The notes beneath the pieces are model-generated. The model saw only the letters and a list, made by a program, of their open reading frames with translations. It searched no databases and was not told the origin of the DNA. Positions 1-11,953 of a DNA stretch of 64,000 nucleotides are shown piece after piece. The stretch is from assembly GCA_023213395.1 (NCBI GenBank), contig CM041465.1:167345741-167409740 (forward strand), written 5' to 3'. This DNA is from Cycas panzhihuaensis. Its lineage: Eukaryota > Cycadophyta. Within the stretch, counting starts at the first letter, position 1, and the number at the start of each line of letters is the position of its first letter. The translations under genes and the position numbers were made by a program.

Positions 1-1139
1 AAAGATATTATAGAGATCCTTAATAATTTATAATATCTTCTCCTTTCTAATGGATTAAGGAAAGACCCTTCTTAAGTCATATCAATAAGGGTGGACAATC
101 GTGGTCTTGGGAAAAATGGGGATGTTTAGGGGATGTAGATCAATAGGTGGTTGTTGGGATGGGAAGACCCTTTTAACCTCCTTTACTACTTGAGTTTAGG
201 TTGTGGTGAATACTTGAATGGTCTCAAGTATTTAGATCACTCTTTTGCTCTTGCCATTATAGCATCGGGTGGCTTTGGAGGACTCTTAGTACTTTGATGA
301 ATAACTTATTAGTTTAAGTGGGGATTTATATTTGGATTAGTTTGACGATAAACTAGGTGGTTGTCGTCTTTCTTCTTTGAGGCTGGAGTCTTCCCCTTCC
401 TCACTAGGTTTTCTATTGAACTTGAGGCTTGAGTGTTTCATAATTTGAGAATGGGTCCTAAAGGACTAGCTACTCAGATTAGGTTTAGACATAAGTTGAG
501 ATGGGCGATCCTATGGTAATACCATCTTGGGATGTTAGGTCCAATAATGAGTCTCATTATGAGTGCAATTATGATGGATGGAAAACCACCTCTTTTGAAA
601 GGGTTAGGGGTTCTTCTTCTCTTAAGGAAGGACAATATGGATACCCTTAGTTTGAGGAGAATTTTGTATTACTTAGTGAACTAAAATATACCCATGTAAG
701 GGAATAGGCAACTCTAATTGGCTTTGAGCTAGTTGAAATTTAAGCTCTTATACCACTTGCTCGAATGAGTGAACTACATAAGTAAGATAATCCATGGTCC
801 TATCATGGTTATCAACTAGAATCCTAGGAGCTTATGGCTAAGGCCTTTGGTCTGGTGGTACTGGTAGTGCCTTACATCATGAAAAAACTTTATTCATATT
901 TTTAAAACTTGCTTAGATATTAATGGGTTCTAGAGCATGACATTTTATAATTATATAATCACACGTAGTAGTGCCTATTTTATACACTTTTACATGGACC
1001 TTAGGATTAAGAACATTCATAAATATGTCTCATTTAAAATCTCTAGGTAGAGTAGGATTAAATGAGTATAATAGATTATGAAAGTAGTGGATGTGGGCTT
1101 GTTTGAGAGAGAGACGGGCTTTAGCTCCACTCTCAAAGG
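1..1139 (-). pseudogene. gag: Tat-lineage Ty3/gypsy gag, C-terminal half (element A)
   Basis: Read on the minus strand, this stretch gives, with many stops, the same order of blocks as the better preserved gag at 45,298-47,818. It runs from the FESG block near 1130, through a helical block (DIFMNVLNPKVHVKV near 1000) and a short cysteine/histidine segment near 560-600, to a basic tail that reaches the window edge. The protease would lie outside the window. Gag forms the particle that packages element RNA. The copy cannot be functional: most conserved Gln codons are now stops. It is separated from its upstream part (3658-4000) by a solo LTR. The assignment rests on colinear similarity judged by eye. 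Confidence 0.75.
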
Positions 1140-1603
1140 GATATTAAAATGCTCCAAAAGGTTGGGGTCATAGGACAGTTACACTTTGGGATATGATGTG
1201 AGACCTAGGGTGTGGAATCTCATGAGTATAAACAAATCTTATGATACCAACTTTAGGCATTCATGCACTTCTTAAGCATGGTGTTAAGGGAATAAGAATT
1301 ATCTACCTAAGAGACTAAACTAAGGGTTGGTCATATAAGGTTCATGCAAATGGGAGTCAGTTATCACATAACCTAATGTAAGCTATATGCTTTTTTATTT
1401 TGAATAAATACAATTAATTCCCTAATGCTAGCCCTTTTAGCATATCCTCTCACAGTTTTAGGACTCGTAACAACATGGTCCCTCCTCGCATCTTGGGTTT
1501 ATAACAAGACAAACAAGTGCTCAATTTAACTCCCTACTTCTATGATGTAATGCACGTGTAAATAGTAAAGGAATAAAATGAAACTATTCCTTTCTTTATT
1601 TTT

Positions 1604-1930
1604 TTAGGTGGTGGATAAGGGTAGAGATACTAATCTTTTCTCTTTTTTATTCCTTTTTATCATTCTCTTTTTTTTTTTTAGGTTAAAAAAAGAGAGAGAA
1701 AGGAGAAAAGGGGGGACAAGAAAGTAAACTATAATACCTCTTTCCTTTTTCTTCTCTTTTTTTCCTTTTTCTTCTTTTTTTTCCTTCTTGATAAAGGAAA
1801 TAAAATAAGCGAGCAAAGAAACCCCTTTGCTCTTTTCTTTTCTTTTTTTTTTTGAAAGAAAGAAACAAGTAATAAAGCTTAATCCTCTTTTTTTTTTTTT
1901 TAAGATACAATGCAAGTAAGAAGTCAAATA
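1604..1930. repeat. Polypurine/polypyrimidine low-complexity block in the LTR
   Basis: About 330 bases switch repeatedly between T/C-rich and A/G-rich runs (for example tttccttttt followed by gagagagaaagg). Open frames here are rich in Lys, Phe and Leu and are not genes. A similar alternating block lies at 41,040-41,330 in the matching part of element E's LTR, so it is a family feature of the R/U5 part. Confidence 0.7.
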
Positions 1931-3079
1931 GATTAAATCACACCTAGCAACAAGTAGGTAGGAGTAGCTTATATTCCCTTATAACAAGTTATTAGTGCTC
2001 TCAATATGGTGGAATAAGAGGTGGAGTTACTATTTACCACTCCTAAAGGAATTTTAGTGGTTTTTCTACTTAACGAAAACCTCTATGATGAAAAAAAGTG
2101 AAATGAAAAGTGCTAAAGTTAAAGAAAACAAAAGGAAATGGAATATCAAACTCATCTCCCTAACAATAGGTGATATGGGAAGTTGTCAGAACTTGTTTGA
2201 GTGATGGTGCACGGTTAAAAATCTCATAAACTTCTATCACCTTCTTGCATACACATTAGTACCCTACAAGAATAGAAAATCTATAAGAAATTTAATGATA
2301 TGATCATATATGACTCACAAAAAAGTAAATACTCCAAGTATTAAGAAGTAATTCCTAATCTATAAGAAGAAAAGTTAAATAGATTGGGTTGAGATACCTC
2401 AAAATGGCAACCATCCCCCAATGTATAAAGGATTCTTAAGTGCACTTAGGAGTTTTACCAACCTTGACACTTTCAAAGTAACTAACTAAGTAATAAGTAG
2501 AGGAAGCAATAAGGAAACATGCATCCAATGCATGGAGGAAAAGTCATGAAATCAAACTAAAGCAAACTAACTAGCTACTCTTGCCATTTACTCATACAAA
2601 CATAGCATGGAAATGACATTAAATCCAAGAAGAAGAAGAAAAAGAACTAATCATAGTAACTAGAAATGGATTACGTTTACCTTACTTGGGACAATTTGTG
2701 GCCAATGGCAATAACTTTTTCTCCTCCAAGAATTCCCAAATTACTTGAATTGTTTGTGCTTCCAATCTTCAAGTGACTACTAGCAACATACATCAAACAC
2801 CAAATTCTTATGGAAAATTTAGTAGTATAATGATAGGGTTTCATCATCACAAAGGTATCCTTCTCTCCTTTTGAAAAAAGAGGGGATTTTATAAATGAAA
2901 TGAATGTAGGAGATTGCTGGTTTTCTGTCCATAACGTGGAGAAAACTATCAACTAAAAATCATAAGTGTTACTCATGGTTTGAGGGATTTTGCTTAGAAG
3001 AAGTAAAATGTAAGAGGATTTAGGCATGTTAGGCCTCTCAACACTAATATGAGCTAATATGGGACTGACATAGCCTATT

Positions 3080-3225
3080 TGATCCTGAGAATTGGCTATT
3101 TATAAGCCAAATGTCACCATAAATTTTGAATCTAGGTTTGTAACAATCATACTATGAATATATTCGCAGTACTGTGAATATGTTTATGGTACTACGAAGT
3201 ACTTTGTGGTACTACTATTATAAGA
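3080..3225 (-). promoter_or_regulatory. LTR U3 repeat cluster and TATA-like box
   Basis: On the minus strand, several short GTAC-centred repeats with ATATTC-like arms (about 3150-3225) are followed by GGCTTATAAATAGCC near 3097, a good TATA-like sequence. The same order, GTAC/ATATTC cluster then TATA-like box, recurs at 33,380-33,740 and 7370-7680, and the cluster at 43,060-43,100 and 54,565-54,625. Promoter function is inferred from position and motif. Confidence 0.5.
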
Positions 3226-3657
3226 AAGAATTAGAGTGGTAAGTAATAAAATTAGTTTCTCTCATCAATTTCATTATATAAGCAGGCTGAACTCACATAT
3301 GGTAGGTCTTGGGAGTAGTAACAATCAATATTAAGTGGTAAAGAGGTAAAAATAAGGCCTAATGGGCAAAAACAAGGCAGGAAAAAGATAAGGCAATGAG
3401 TTGCAAGTAAAAGTGAAAGCATCATTTCCAGCTTAAGAAGTCCAATGGATGGACTAAATGGCCATGAACTAAGGTCCTACTTATCATCAACAAAAAAGAG
3501 AAGCATGGCCAAATAGATAAGTAAGCAACTAAGCATACATAAATTATATAAACTTAAATATAAACCAATAAAGAGTAAAAAGGGTTGAAGATCATACTTG
3601 TACTTACCTATTTACCTACATATCCAAGCTCATTCCTGGAAGCTATGAAACATATAT

Positions 3658-4000
3658 GATATACTGAAGTAATCTATAAAGGTATCCACTAATTACTAAA
3701 AGTAGCTGATGGAATTGGTAGGTAGGTGATAGAATGATTCCAGCGCATTACCTTGGAGAGATATGGGAAGCAACTTCATTAAGATATGATCATATGGCTA
3801 ATAAGTTAATGCATACCATTATAAATGCCTTGACGTGGTCCCTAAGATCTTGGGATAAAGTGCCCTCAAATTTGGGTACTTTTAGGGGGTGAGGTAGTAA
3901 ATTTATTTTGATTACTTCTATAGATAGAGGTTTGGTTTGACAATCAACAAAGCAGTGTACCCCCCGATTAAGCTAAGGGATCAATAGGTAGGAAGGAAGG
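3658..4000 (-). pseudogene. gag: Tat gag, middle part (element A)
   Basis: The minus strand gives a block containing NLLPHPLKVPKFEGT and DHVKAFIMVCIN. This matches F gag NLPPHPPEVPRFDGT and EHVHSFSMACID (46,500-46,600) and the corresponding gag of elements D and E. It continues to a SYP/FESG-type boundary that resumes at 1139 after the solo LTR. The gag N-terminal part (about 400 residues in F) is missing: copia sequence begins at about 4001. Stops and frame changes mark it as a dead copy. Confidence 0.78.
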
Positions 4001-5160
4001 TTGAGGTGGATAGAATTATTATGCTTTGGGTCTAATATAGGGGGTTTATCCTTATTGTTAGTGATCTCAAGTTTTGACTATGTCTCCTCAACATCTTTAC
4101 TCTCCTTCTCAAAATTTTCCTCTTTTTTTAGCTCAGTCTTATACTCAACAAATTGTTATCTTGAAGAACTAGATTCAAGTTTTTCCTTTATCCTTTTTCG
4201 TTTATCTTTCTATATCTTTAAAGAATCTAAGTCCTAATTTTGATCTAAAACTTATTTCTTTACCTCTTTGAAGATAATATCCTGAGTTTTATGTACCTTT
4301 TTAGATGTCAATTTATATGCATAATATACTTTACTCTCTTAAGTATAACCCACAAGGATTCACTTGGAACTATTATCATTGAACTTTTGGTATTTCTCTT
4401 TAGGAACATGCATATATATATTACTTCCAAAGCTTCTGAGATGGATAACTATAGGTTTATGTCTTGACCATGCTTCCTTAGGTGGTTTGTTCCTTATAGC
4501 TTTAGTTACACTCTTATTTGTTAGGTATGCTACTATACAAAGTGCTTCTACCCAAAAGATGTCTGAAAGGTTTCAGACCTTCATCATGAATTTGGACTTA
4601 TCAACCAACATTTGATTCATCCTCTCAACAACTCCATTTTACAGAGGAGTATATGTAGTTGTCAACTACTTCTTTATACCATGATCCTTATAAATTAGAT
4701 AAATATTTTGGAGGTGTACTTTCTCCTATTATCTAATCTTAGTATTTTTATCTTTTGTTTGCTTTCATTCTCCACTTTTGCTTTGAACTCTTTAAACATA
4801 TTGAATGCCTAAGAGCTCTCCTTCAAAAGATATACCTAAACCTTCCTTGAAATATTATTAATGAAGGTTAAGAAATACCTTACACCTTTGAGTGAAGTGG
4901 TTGGCATAAGACCATATGTAACAAAGTGGATTAGGGCTTAATTTTTAAGTTTCTGTCCAAGTCTTACCTTGAGGAAACTTTTTCCTATGTTGCTTCCCAA
5001 AAATATAGGGTTCATAAGTATCCTTTTCTACCTTAAACTTTGGGAGACCATGCACCATATTTAGTTTATTTATCAACCAAAGTTTAAGGAAGTGTATATA
5101 CCCTAATCTTTCATGGTACAACTAAATTTTATCATATATGTCTATAGTAAAATATGCTCT
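4001..5160 (-). pseudogene. Ty1/copia integrase remnant (copia B)
   Basis: The minus-strand translation shows, with stops and frameshifts, the copia integrase order: a GKQHRKKFPQGKTW block near 4970, the catalytic-core region, then the YTPL*NGVVERMNQMLVDKSKF block near 4640, where the catalytic Glu sits in NGVVERMN. An IRNKPPKEAW segment follows near 4500. Integrase joins the element cDNA to the host genome. The downstream RT is absent because element A gag starts at 4000. Copia B is therefore truncated or its junction was deleted. Confidence 0.8.
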
Positions 5161-5600
5161 TTAGTTTATGGACTTACCTAAGAGCTTATAAAGATGATTA
5201 TCCCTCATACTTTTTGTAATCATTTTTCCATTATGATCATTGATGATATCTTTTCCATCTTTAAAGAGAATACTCATCCCAATATCCTCTATTAAACTAA
5301 TTGAAATCAAGTTCATTTTCAAACTTGAGATATATAAAACACTCTCTAGATAATAATCATCATGATTAGGAGTAATTACTAAGACCTCCCCTATGCCTTT
5401 GATAGTTAGCATCTTATTATCTCCCAAGACTATTATGTGTCTAATGGCTTCCTACATATGCTTGAACCATTCAATCCTCCTTGTCATATGCTTGAAAGCG
5501 CCTGAGTTGATATACCAAACATTGCTAGAGCTCTTTTCATTTGTTGCCATATTCCACTTATCAAACTGGAGCTACTAACCAATATGTAATAGACTATGAT
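5161..5600 (-). pseudogene. Ty1/copia protease and gag-pre-integrase (copia B)
   Basis: An open minus frame of 88 codons (5427-5161) carries MGDNKMLTIKGIGEV and ends with a MRDNHLYKLLG gag-pre-integrase segment. Just upstream (about 5580-5440) is WYINSGAFKHMTRR, the copia protease active-site region in which DSG has become NSG. The catalytic Asp is therefore lost. A cysteine-rich segment near 5640 may be the degraded gag zinc knuckle. The order gag, protease, integrase is that of Ty1/copia elements. Confidence 0.83.
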
Positions 5601-7250
5601 AGGAAATTTAAGGTAGTTTATATAAATAGTAAAATGAGCATTTTCCACCTATTTTAATGCAAGAATAAACACAATCATAAGAAACTAAGGGGTATTAACT
5701 AGCCCTTAGATAACATATACTCTTTTTATTAAAAAATATTGATAGTGGGGTCCTTAGTCACTTTGTAAAGTGCCGACATAATGCATAAACTCATCAGTTA
5801 CTACATAAGGAGCCAAAATCCTTTTATATGAGCACATTTAATGTAAAGTACATGAAAACATATAGAAGAAATTTGTTTTCTATTTTTGCAACAAACTTCT
5901 CTATGAGCTAAAAAATGACATAGTCATTTTCTTCTCAATGTGACTTGGGGCTACAAAAAGTGGGCTAAACTGTAATTTAAAAACAAATTTAAAATAATTT
6001 AGTGTTCATCAATATTAGAAAAGCCCAAAATATTTTTATCATAAGTAAATAAGTGGTGATTTTTGTATGTATATGGTACTTATAATGATTAGATTTTTGC
6101 TCATTTATTAATGGAATCTATTTATCTCACTATCTTCTATCGATTCTTCTTACCATGAAAATTTTTGTCTCTGTGATAACATCAAATTATGCTCAGAGAT
6201 GGTGAGAAACCCTTTGTTATTTATATCTATGTAATGATCATCTTAGGAACTTATATTTATGGCTAAGCAATTGGGCATCACTGCATTCTCTTTATGGATA
6301 ATTATAATAATGGCATGAGAGACAATGTATTATAATATGGTATATTTCAACTTTGTTTGGCATCTCCTTCTGCTTACCCTACATTCAACTTCCTTTAGTG
6401 ATTAGTTATATCCACATTTGAGCTCTGTTCATCTCTGTTCAAGCATTCTTCTAGTGGATGATGGTAGTTCCTTTCATTTAGTGTTTATCATTAGGCAATG
6501 TCATACAATCCTCCTTCATGGAATTCATATTTATTTTCTCATCTTTATGGGCATTATATTTTTTTATTATTTATGCTTCTTTCTTGACATTCAATTTTCT
6601 TAATAGTATTCTCTAAGGTGTTGTTTATGCATGATATTTTCTATCTCTATTACAATGATTGGTATTATCTCTAGAGTTGTTGTTCATCTGTTTACGTAAC
6701 TTTGATGTTTGATTAAATATCAAACTTCTTGTTGCCTCTTAATTATGCCCCTTAGTATAGATTACTTCTAAAATGAACCTATTAGATGCTTATTCTTGGC
6801 TTAAGATGTCCCTAATAGATATGCCCAAAACCTTGCATCAAGTCACAACTCTCTCATCTCATTACATTGAGGAACATATGGGCGTTTCAGGTATGAAAGC
6901 TCCTCCAATGTAGAAATGTTTTAATAAGAAGTGTACACTAGAATGCAAATATCATAATTGTTGGTTCTTAATGCATACATAATATTAGGTAACATTATTA
7001 CATCTGTAGAGCATAAAATCATTGACTTGTTATATTGCTTAATTTCATTAATATGAAGCTTTTATTTTAAACACTCATGATATGACAAACATAAATATCC
7101 CACTCTTCCTTTTATATATATATATATATATAAATCACAATAGTGTGGAGGTGTTGAACTAATTCTTAATGAAGAAGGGATGCTTGTGACATGTAACTCT
7201 AATAAAAGAGGTCTCTAATAGCTACTAGTCTCTGATCTCCAAGCTAAAAG
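5601..7250 (-). other. Degraded copia B gag/leader region, weakly supported
   Basis: No open reading frame of note. Minus-strand translation gives Lys/Arg/Asn-rich pieces expected between copia gag and protease. Near 7245-7228 the sequence TTGGAGATCAGAGACTAG resembles a copia primer-binding site (TTGGTATCAGAGC...), with TGTTGGGAGGTC upstream near 7350 resembling a copia LTR start. Both are only partial matches. The plus-strand open frames 5393-5578 and 6418-6603 look like chance frames. Confidence 0.3.
7113..7132. repeat. (TA)10 microsatellite
   Basis: Uninterrupted TA dinucleotide run of 20 bases. Confidence 0.95.
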
Positions 7251-7339
7251 TGGAAGTCAATAAGCAAGTTGTAAAAGTAAGTGTAAGTCTACTAACTTTT
7301 TAGAATCATTTTAATAGTATAACATTGAAAATTTTTTGA

Positions 7340-8130
7340 CCTCCCAACAGATCAAATTTTAGGGGTTTAAATAGAAAAGAGGAGGGGCAAGTCCCTTGGT
7401 TTTGGGTCCATAGTTTTCAAAAAAACCATGGGTAAATTGCCCATTATTTTGGTGCCAATTAATATTAAAGCATTAATCAGCCCATGATTTGGATCAAAAC
7501 CCATTGGCAACCCATCGTTTTGATTGGATTTGATGAATAGCCTATGGTTGGGCACCATAAATACATGACTAACCATTGTTTAAAAAAATTAAAATATTCA
7601 TTTGACAAAGTTTATAATGATACCATAAAGTTATACTCTATGGTACTGTGTTAAACTTCATAATACTATGAAAATTATAAAATTGATAAAACAAGTAAAA
7701 ATTAAGGTGGGATTAATGAAAATTAGAATGAGATGTGTAAGAATCAAGGGTGGATAGTCAAAAATTATAAAGGGATGTGGGCAAATGCTTACAAAAACAT
7801 TAGTTTTAATGAAAAAAATGTGAAAAAGTATAAGCTAGGTAGAATAATGCTACAAATGAAAGCATAAGAAGGGCAAGAAGTATTTGTAGGCATACTTCTT
7901 TAGTCCATAAAGTTTAGGTGGACAACTTTTGTAGCCACTAATGGTTACAATCACCATTGACTAAGTACTCACATACCCATATGCCAGAACAGCATGTAAA
8001 TGTTAGCACATGCTTATAAAAAGTAAAAACTAAACTAAACAAAGATAAAACTTGAAATAAAAGCATGAAACACATACCTCTACTTACCTATTAGTGTGAT
8101 GACTATGAACTTTTCAAGTTGTGGGAAATA
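7340..8130 (-). mobile_element. Partial Tat LTR (U3 side), probable 5' LTR of element A
   Basis: The minus strand begins TATTTCCCACAACTTG and then shows AATAGGTAAGTAGAGGTATG, matching the start signature of the E/F LTR family (TG changed to TA). GTAC-type repeats follow at about 7680-7620, then CTATTTAAACCCC near 7370 as a TATA-like box. The rest of the roughly 2.5-kb LTR is missing and copia B sequence lies beyond. With A's gag to the left on the same strand, this is best read as A's 5' LTR. The TGGG/CCCA-rich stretch at 7367-7576, open for 69 codons, is LTR sequence, not a gene. Confidence 0.6.
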
Positions 8131-8715
8131 GTTAGAAAGATAATATAATAACCAAATTTTTCAAACTATAAGGGGATTTTGGATAGCATTTATAATGACA
8201 TAGAAGAAAAGGAGTTAGGGGAGATTGGAATGGAATTTGTTACTATTGAACATTATAATATTGCTTAAATATATCTTATTATTTATAATATGAGTGTTCT
8301 TATGTAATTGAAATAACTCTATTGTAAAGACTATAGTTGTAGTGCTATTGTGGTTATTACCTTATATGTATGTTTAGTTTATTAAGTTATGATTTTTTCC
8401 TTCTATGGGAAAGCACTATGTCAAATTATATATATTTTCTATTTTTAGTATTTTATTTAATTAGGAAATTAAGAAAATATAAAAATAAAATAAAATAAAG
8501 CTTAAAATTATAGCCTCTCTCTAGCATGTTATTCATGGGATTAAAATTTATATTACTTCATGTCATATTATAGACCTTCATAGAATGTTATTTAATCACA
8601 TCCTAAATAATGCTCTATAAATGAGCTAGAATAAGTTGGTTCTCTTAACTTACTTATATTATATTAGGTGGTTTGGTTCTAATAGATAAATATTCTATAG
8701 TTATTGCATGCCATT
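8131..8715. other. AT-rich degraded sequence, no gene seen
   Basis: No coding pattern is visible on either strand. By position it would be the region after the RNase H of gypsy remnant G (integrase side), but I cannot see integrase motifs. Confidence 0.4.
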
Positions 8716-9370
8716 ATAGAATTATATCTACATTAAATTATTCATCATATAAAAACTCATTGTTTTTAATAATTATGTTCTTTCCTTTCTTAATACTAGA
8801 AATCTAATCAGAATAGCATGAGCTTCTCTTGGTTTAACCATGAATATTGAAATAATAGTTGCCATTTATTTATCCTACCTCCCAACAATGGTTTGTTTAA
8901 GAGATGTGTCAATTCTTAATGGTCTACATAATTATTTGAAAGGTTTGGCTAAGAAGTAATGCCTAAATTTTTTGAAGGTATAGTTCATGTTAGACACTCA
9001 TTTCTTTGTTAGTGCATAATTAAATAAAATTATAGTTGACTTCCTATTGGCAAAGTATTCTAGATATATTTTGTTTAGAAGCTAAGTTAAAATGCATCCA
9101 ATAGTATACAAGGATGCATTAGCATAAATCTAATATTTTATTTTTAGCCAATTTAAAAATTTTAAGATTGCAATTTGAGTAATTTTAAGTTTTAGTATAC
9201 TGAACTCCATTTGTTCACTTGCAACATCCCTCCCCCTACTCAAAGTAGTGTTGAAAATAGTCCTTCCTTCAAATCAGTATTATCTACCTTATAAACCCAA
9301 TTTGATGTCAACATCTTATCCAACTCCATCTTTACCTAATCTTTAACCATGGGATTCATTTGTTAAGGCC
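8716..9370 (-). pseudogene. Ty3/gypsy RT start fused to RNase H by deletion (element G)
   Basis: The minus strand reads an RT entry block (MVKDQVKMELDKMLTS near 9330, like the VK..V..LL region before the RT palm). It then passes, with no palm domain, into a Ty3 RNase H: IYANASLYTIGCILT near 9120 (first catalytic Asp changed to Asn), FKKFRHYFLAKPF near 8970, and a tail ending GR*DKWQLLFQYSW near 8850. The bulk of RT, with the YxDD motif, is missing. This is a different gypsy group from the Tat copies, and it is interrupted by many stops. Confidence 0.65.
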
Positions 9371-10720
9371 ATTATCACCTTGATTTTATATCTTACACTA
9401 ATTTTATTATGTGCTTTATAAGACCATACAAATATATGAATAATATTGAAGTTATTGTAGTAATGGTTATATCCTAATAATCACCCATATTTATATTTTA
9501 GGGGTGGATTTATGATCAAATATTGATCTTAAAAGCTTTAATTTCTATTTAATAAATATGGTCTTATCTTCTTTTATATTGTGAGTTGGAGTCTCATTGT
9601 TTATTCTTTCATCATATTCTATATTTGTGTATTTAAGTGCAAAATTTCCAATCTTTCTAGGTTCCTCACCATCCAGTGAAGTCTCTTCATCTTGTACTTC
9701 ATCACAAGGCTTAAGCTTGGTCCCATATTTAGACCTAGAATTGCTAAATTATAAAGCTAAAATAGTTATATAATTTCTCTCTAAGTTTTTTCTTGAGTTT
9801 CTCCATGAGTTGATCAATTGTTTTTTTTTTCCCTTTTCCTTTTTATTTTCTTTGGTCCTACCACACCTTTATATAAAAATGATTATAGAAAATTCACCCT
9901 TAATCCCATTTGGTTATGTCCTTTAATTTTCCTAATCATTTACTTGATTTTTTATTCTTTTATCATTGTTGTAATAAACAACCAATCCTAGGTAAGTTTT
10001 AGGATGCCTTCCTTTCTCAATTATTTTATGTAGATTTTAATATGTTTTATGGATTTTGACTTTTATTGAATAATGACAACAATGGTTCTAATTTGCCACC
10101 AAACTATATTTGAAAATACTTTTGTAATAATGACTTGCCTCACCTCTCTCCTAAATGTCACATGTCAATATGAAGTTGGCCTTTCAAGTATTAAAGGTAA
10201 TAATATTCCCCACTTCTTCTTATTTCAAATATGTAAATCCCTATAATACTTAGTATAACATTATGTATGTTGAATAATTTTCTTTGTAAAATGATATTTG
10301 AAAAGTTCTAAAGAATTTGATATATCATTATATGTGACCTTATATCATTTTTTTTTTTAATATCCTCACTTTTCTCACTCTTTGATCATGTTTCACAGAA
10401 TTCCTTTTCATATTCTACTAATTCAAAATTATATATTTCTTCCACTTTACTTAATTAAGAATCTTCTTCTTCATATATTTTGAAACATTCAATACCACTC
10501 CCTTCATAAGCCCTTTGAGCAATTTGGTAAACATATGGGTGGTGCTTATGCTTCCCTCTTCCTTGTTTACTTCAATTTATCATAATCTATATGTTGTATA
10601 TCCTTTAATTTCTTCATTACCTTCTACTTTATATCATTACTTGAAATAAATAATATTAAAAACTATCTATAGATTCCCTTAATATAATTATCATTAGGGT
10701 TTATTATTAGTTTGTTCATA
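9371..10720 (-). other. Degraded linker of gypsy element G
   Basis: Very AT-rich. The minus strand contains a basic, Lys-rich piece (about 9930-9760) that may be a gag/pol linker, but no domain can be recognised. Runs of T (9823-9832, 10,350-10,358) are simple-sequence tracts. Confidence 0.3.
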
Positions 10721-11070
10721 TTTTAGCATTATTAAGGCCATAGCCATTCTCCTTTATTAATGTTTTCCATGTAATATAGAGGTAAGGATTCCCTAATTTT
10801 AAGTATCTTTAGTGGTATATAATTATTTTCTTAAAAACATAGACTATAAGAATGCTTTTGCTTCCCATTTCATTAACACAAAATATATTTTTAATGATAA
10901 TCATCCCTTACGAGTGGATTCTTATTTAATTAGTCAGTTTTATATATAATGTTAAGTTAAATATGGCTTTCTCATCTTACTTCATGTTTCCTTAAATAAG
11001 ATGTTGACCCTCTCAACCTCCATCTACTAAGGTGCCATTTATTAAGAGAGCATAAGTCAACATAGGTAAT
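10721..11070 (-). pseudogene. Possible Ty3/gypsy protease remnant (element G)
   Basis: Near 11,050 the minus strand reads LLINGTLVDGG, the shape of a retropepsin active site (LVDGG/LVDTG). It is followed by a stretch with a GMI-type turn about 50 residues later. The position upstream of the RT entry at 9370 fits a Ty3 protease. Multiple stops and the short match make this tentative. Confidence 0.4.
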
Positions 11071-11953
11071 TAGGGATCTAAATAATATCCATTTTTATTC
11101 TATTTGTGGAAAAGAAAAATCCTTTTTGAAATTTTTTGTCTTTTTCTTTTTTGTTTCTTTAAACCTTTATGGTCTCCTCATTATAGGAATGTTGTTAGTT
11201 CTCATAATATTTACAATTTTTAGCTCCTTAAGATTTTCCCAAGTATCCCTTCTTCTGGTCTTTCAATTTTCTTATGTGTAGAATATAATTTTGGTTGCAT
11301 TTCCTTATGGTTTCTTATACTTTTTAATGTAAATATATAAGAATCTTCCAATACATAATACTATTTTCTCTTCTTTCATGGTCCATGTTTGCTTTCCTTC
11401 TTGCAATTGTTAGCTCTTCGATGTGTTCAATCATAGTTTTCACTTCTAGCAATCATTCATTTTCTTTAATAGATTTGTAAATTTTAGATTTTAGATCTAG
11501 TGGTTTGTTTGTTAATATAATTCTTATGTAGGTCATTATATTCATTTCTTCATATATAATTATTGAGATTATATAAGAAAAAATCATTTTCTAGGGATTC
11601 TTTAGGAAATATTCCCCCTAATGATCTTTGTAACCACACCTTCTATAATAATATTCTACATTAACTAGAAGATAATATTCCTTGTAATGGAGTGATACCC
11701 TATATTTTAGTGTTATCCATAGAGATTTTTTCCTTTTCTATTACAAGTCTTAAGTGGATATATCCCATCAATAACTACACGTGTGCTCCTAAAATTTTAA
11801 ACACCCCTTTAGTACCAATAATTTTCATTATTATTACTGGTCACCTTACACTTCTCATACCACTTCATCAAATTTTGCTTGGTTAGACATTCCATCCTTC
11901 TTATTCTTTAAACATCAATGTTTCCACAACTTTAGTTGAGTTTTTTTTTTAGT
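11071..11953. other. Degraded probable gag side of element G
   Basis: No recognisable domain. A minus-strand helical, Glu/Lys-rich piece near 11,470-11,330 could be old gag. The plus frame 11,692-11,886 (64 codons) has no support. The left edge of copia C's LTR follows at 11,954. Confidence 0.3.

Larger units (their letters stand above)
1145..3652 (-). mobile_element. Solo LTR of the E/F Tat family, inserted in element A gag
   Basis: On the minus strand the block opens with TGTTTCATAGCTTCC, nearly the same as the LTR start of element F (TGTTTCCCAGCTTCC at 42,607), and goes on with the same AGGTAAGT.CA.GTATG signature. It is 2508 bp long, against 2517 bp for F's 5' LTR. Its end region (about 1150-1300) matches the LTR end before 41,602, including the shared string TTCCACACCCTAGG. 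Flanks gatat (1140-1144) and tatat (3653-3657) look like a 5-bp target duplication with one change. With the LTR and one duplication removed, the gag reading runs on into the FESG block. No internal region is present, so recombination between two LTRs is inferred. Confidence 0.82.

Noticed and set aside
1604-1927. Open frames of 107 and 75 codons on the minus strand
   Set aside because: Lys/Phe/Leu-rich translation of a polypurine/polypyrimidine tract inside a solo LTR; no domain and no codon constraint.
5393-5578. Plus-strand frames over copia B
   Set aside because: Complement of the copia protease region; no independent support.
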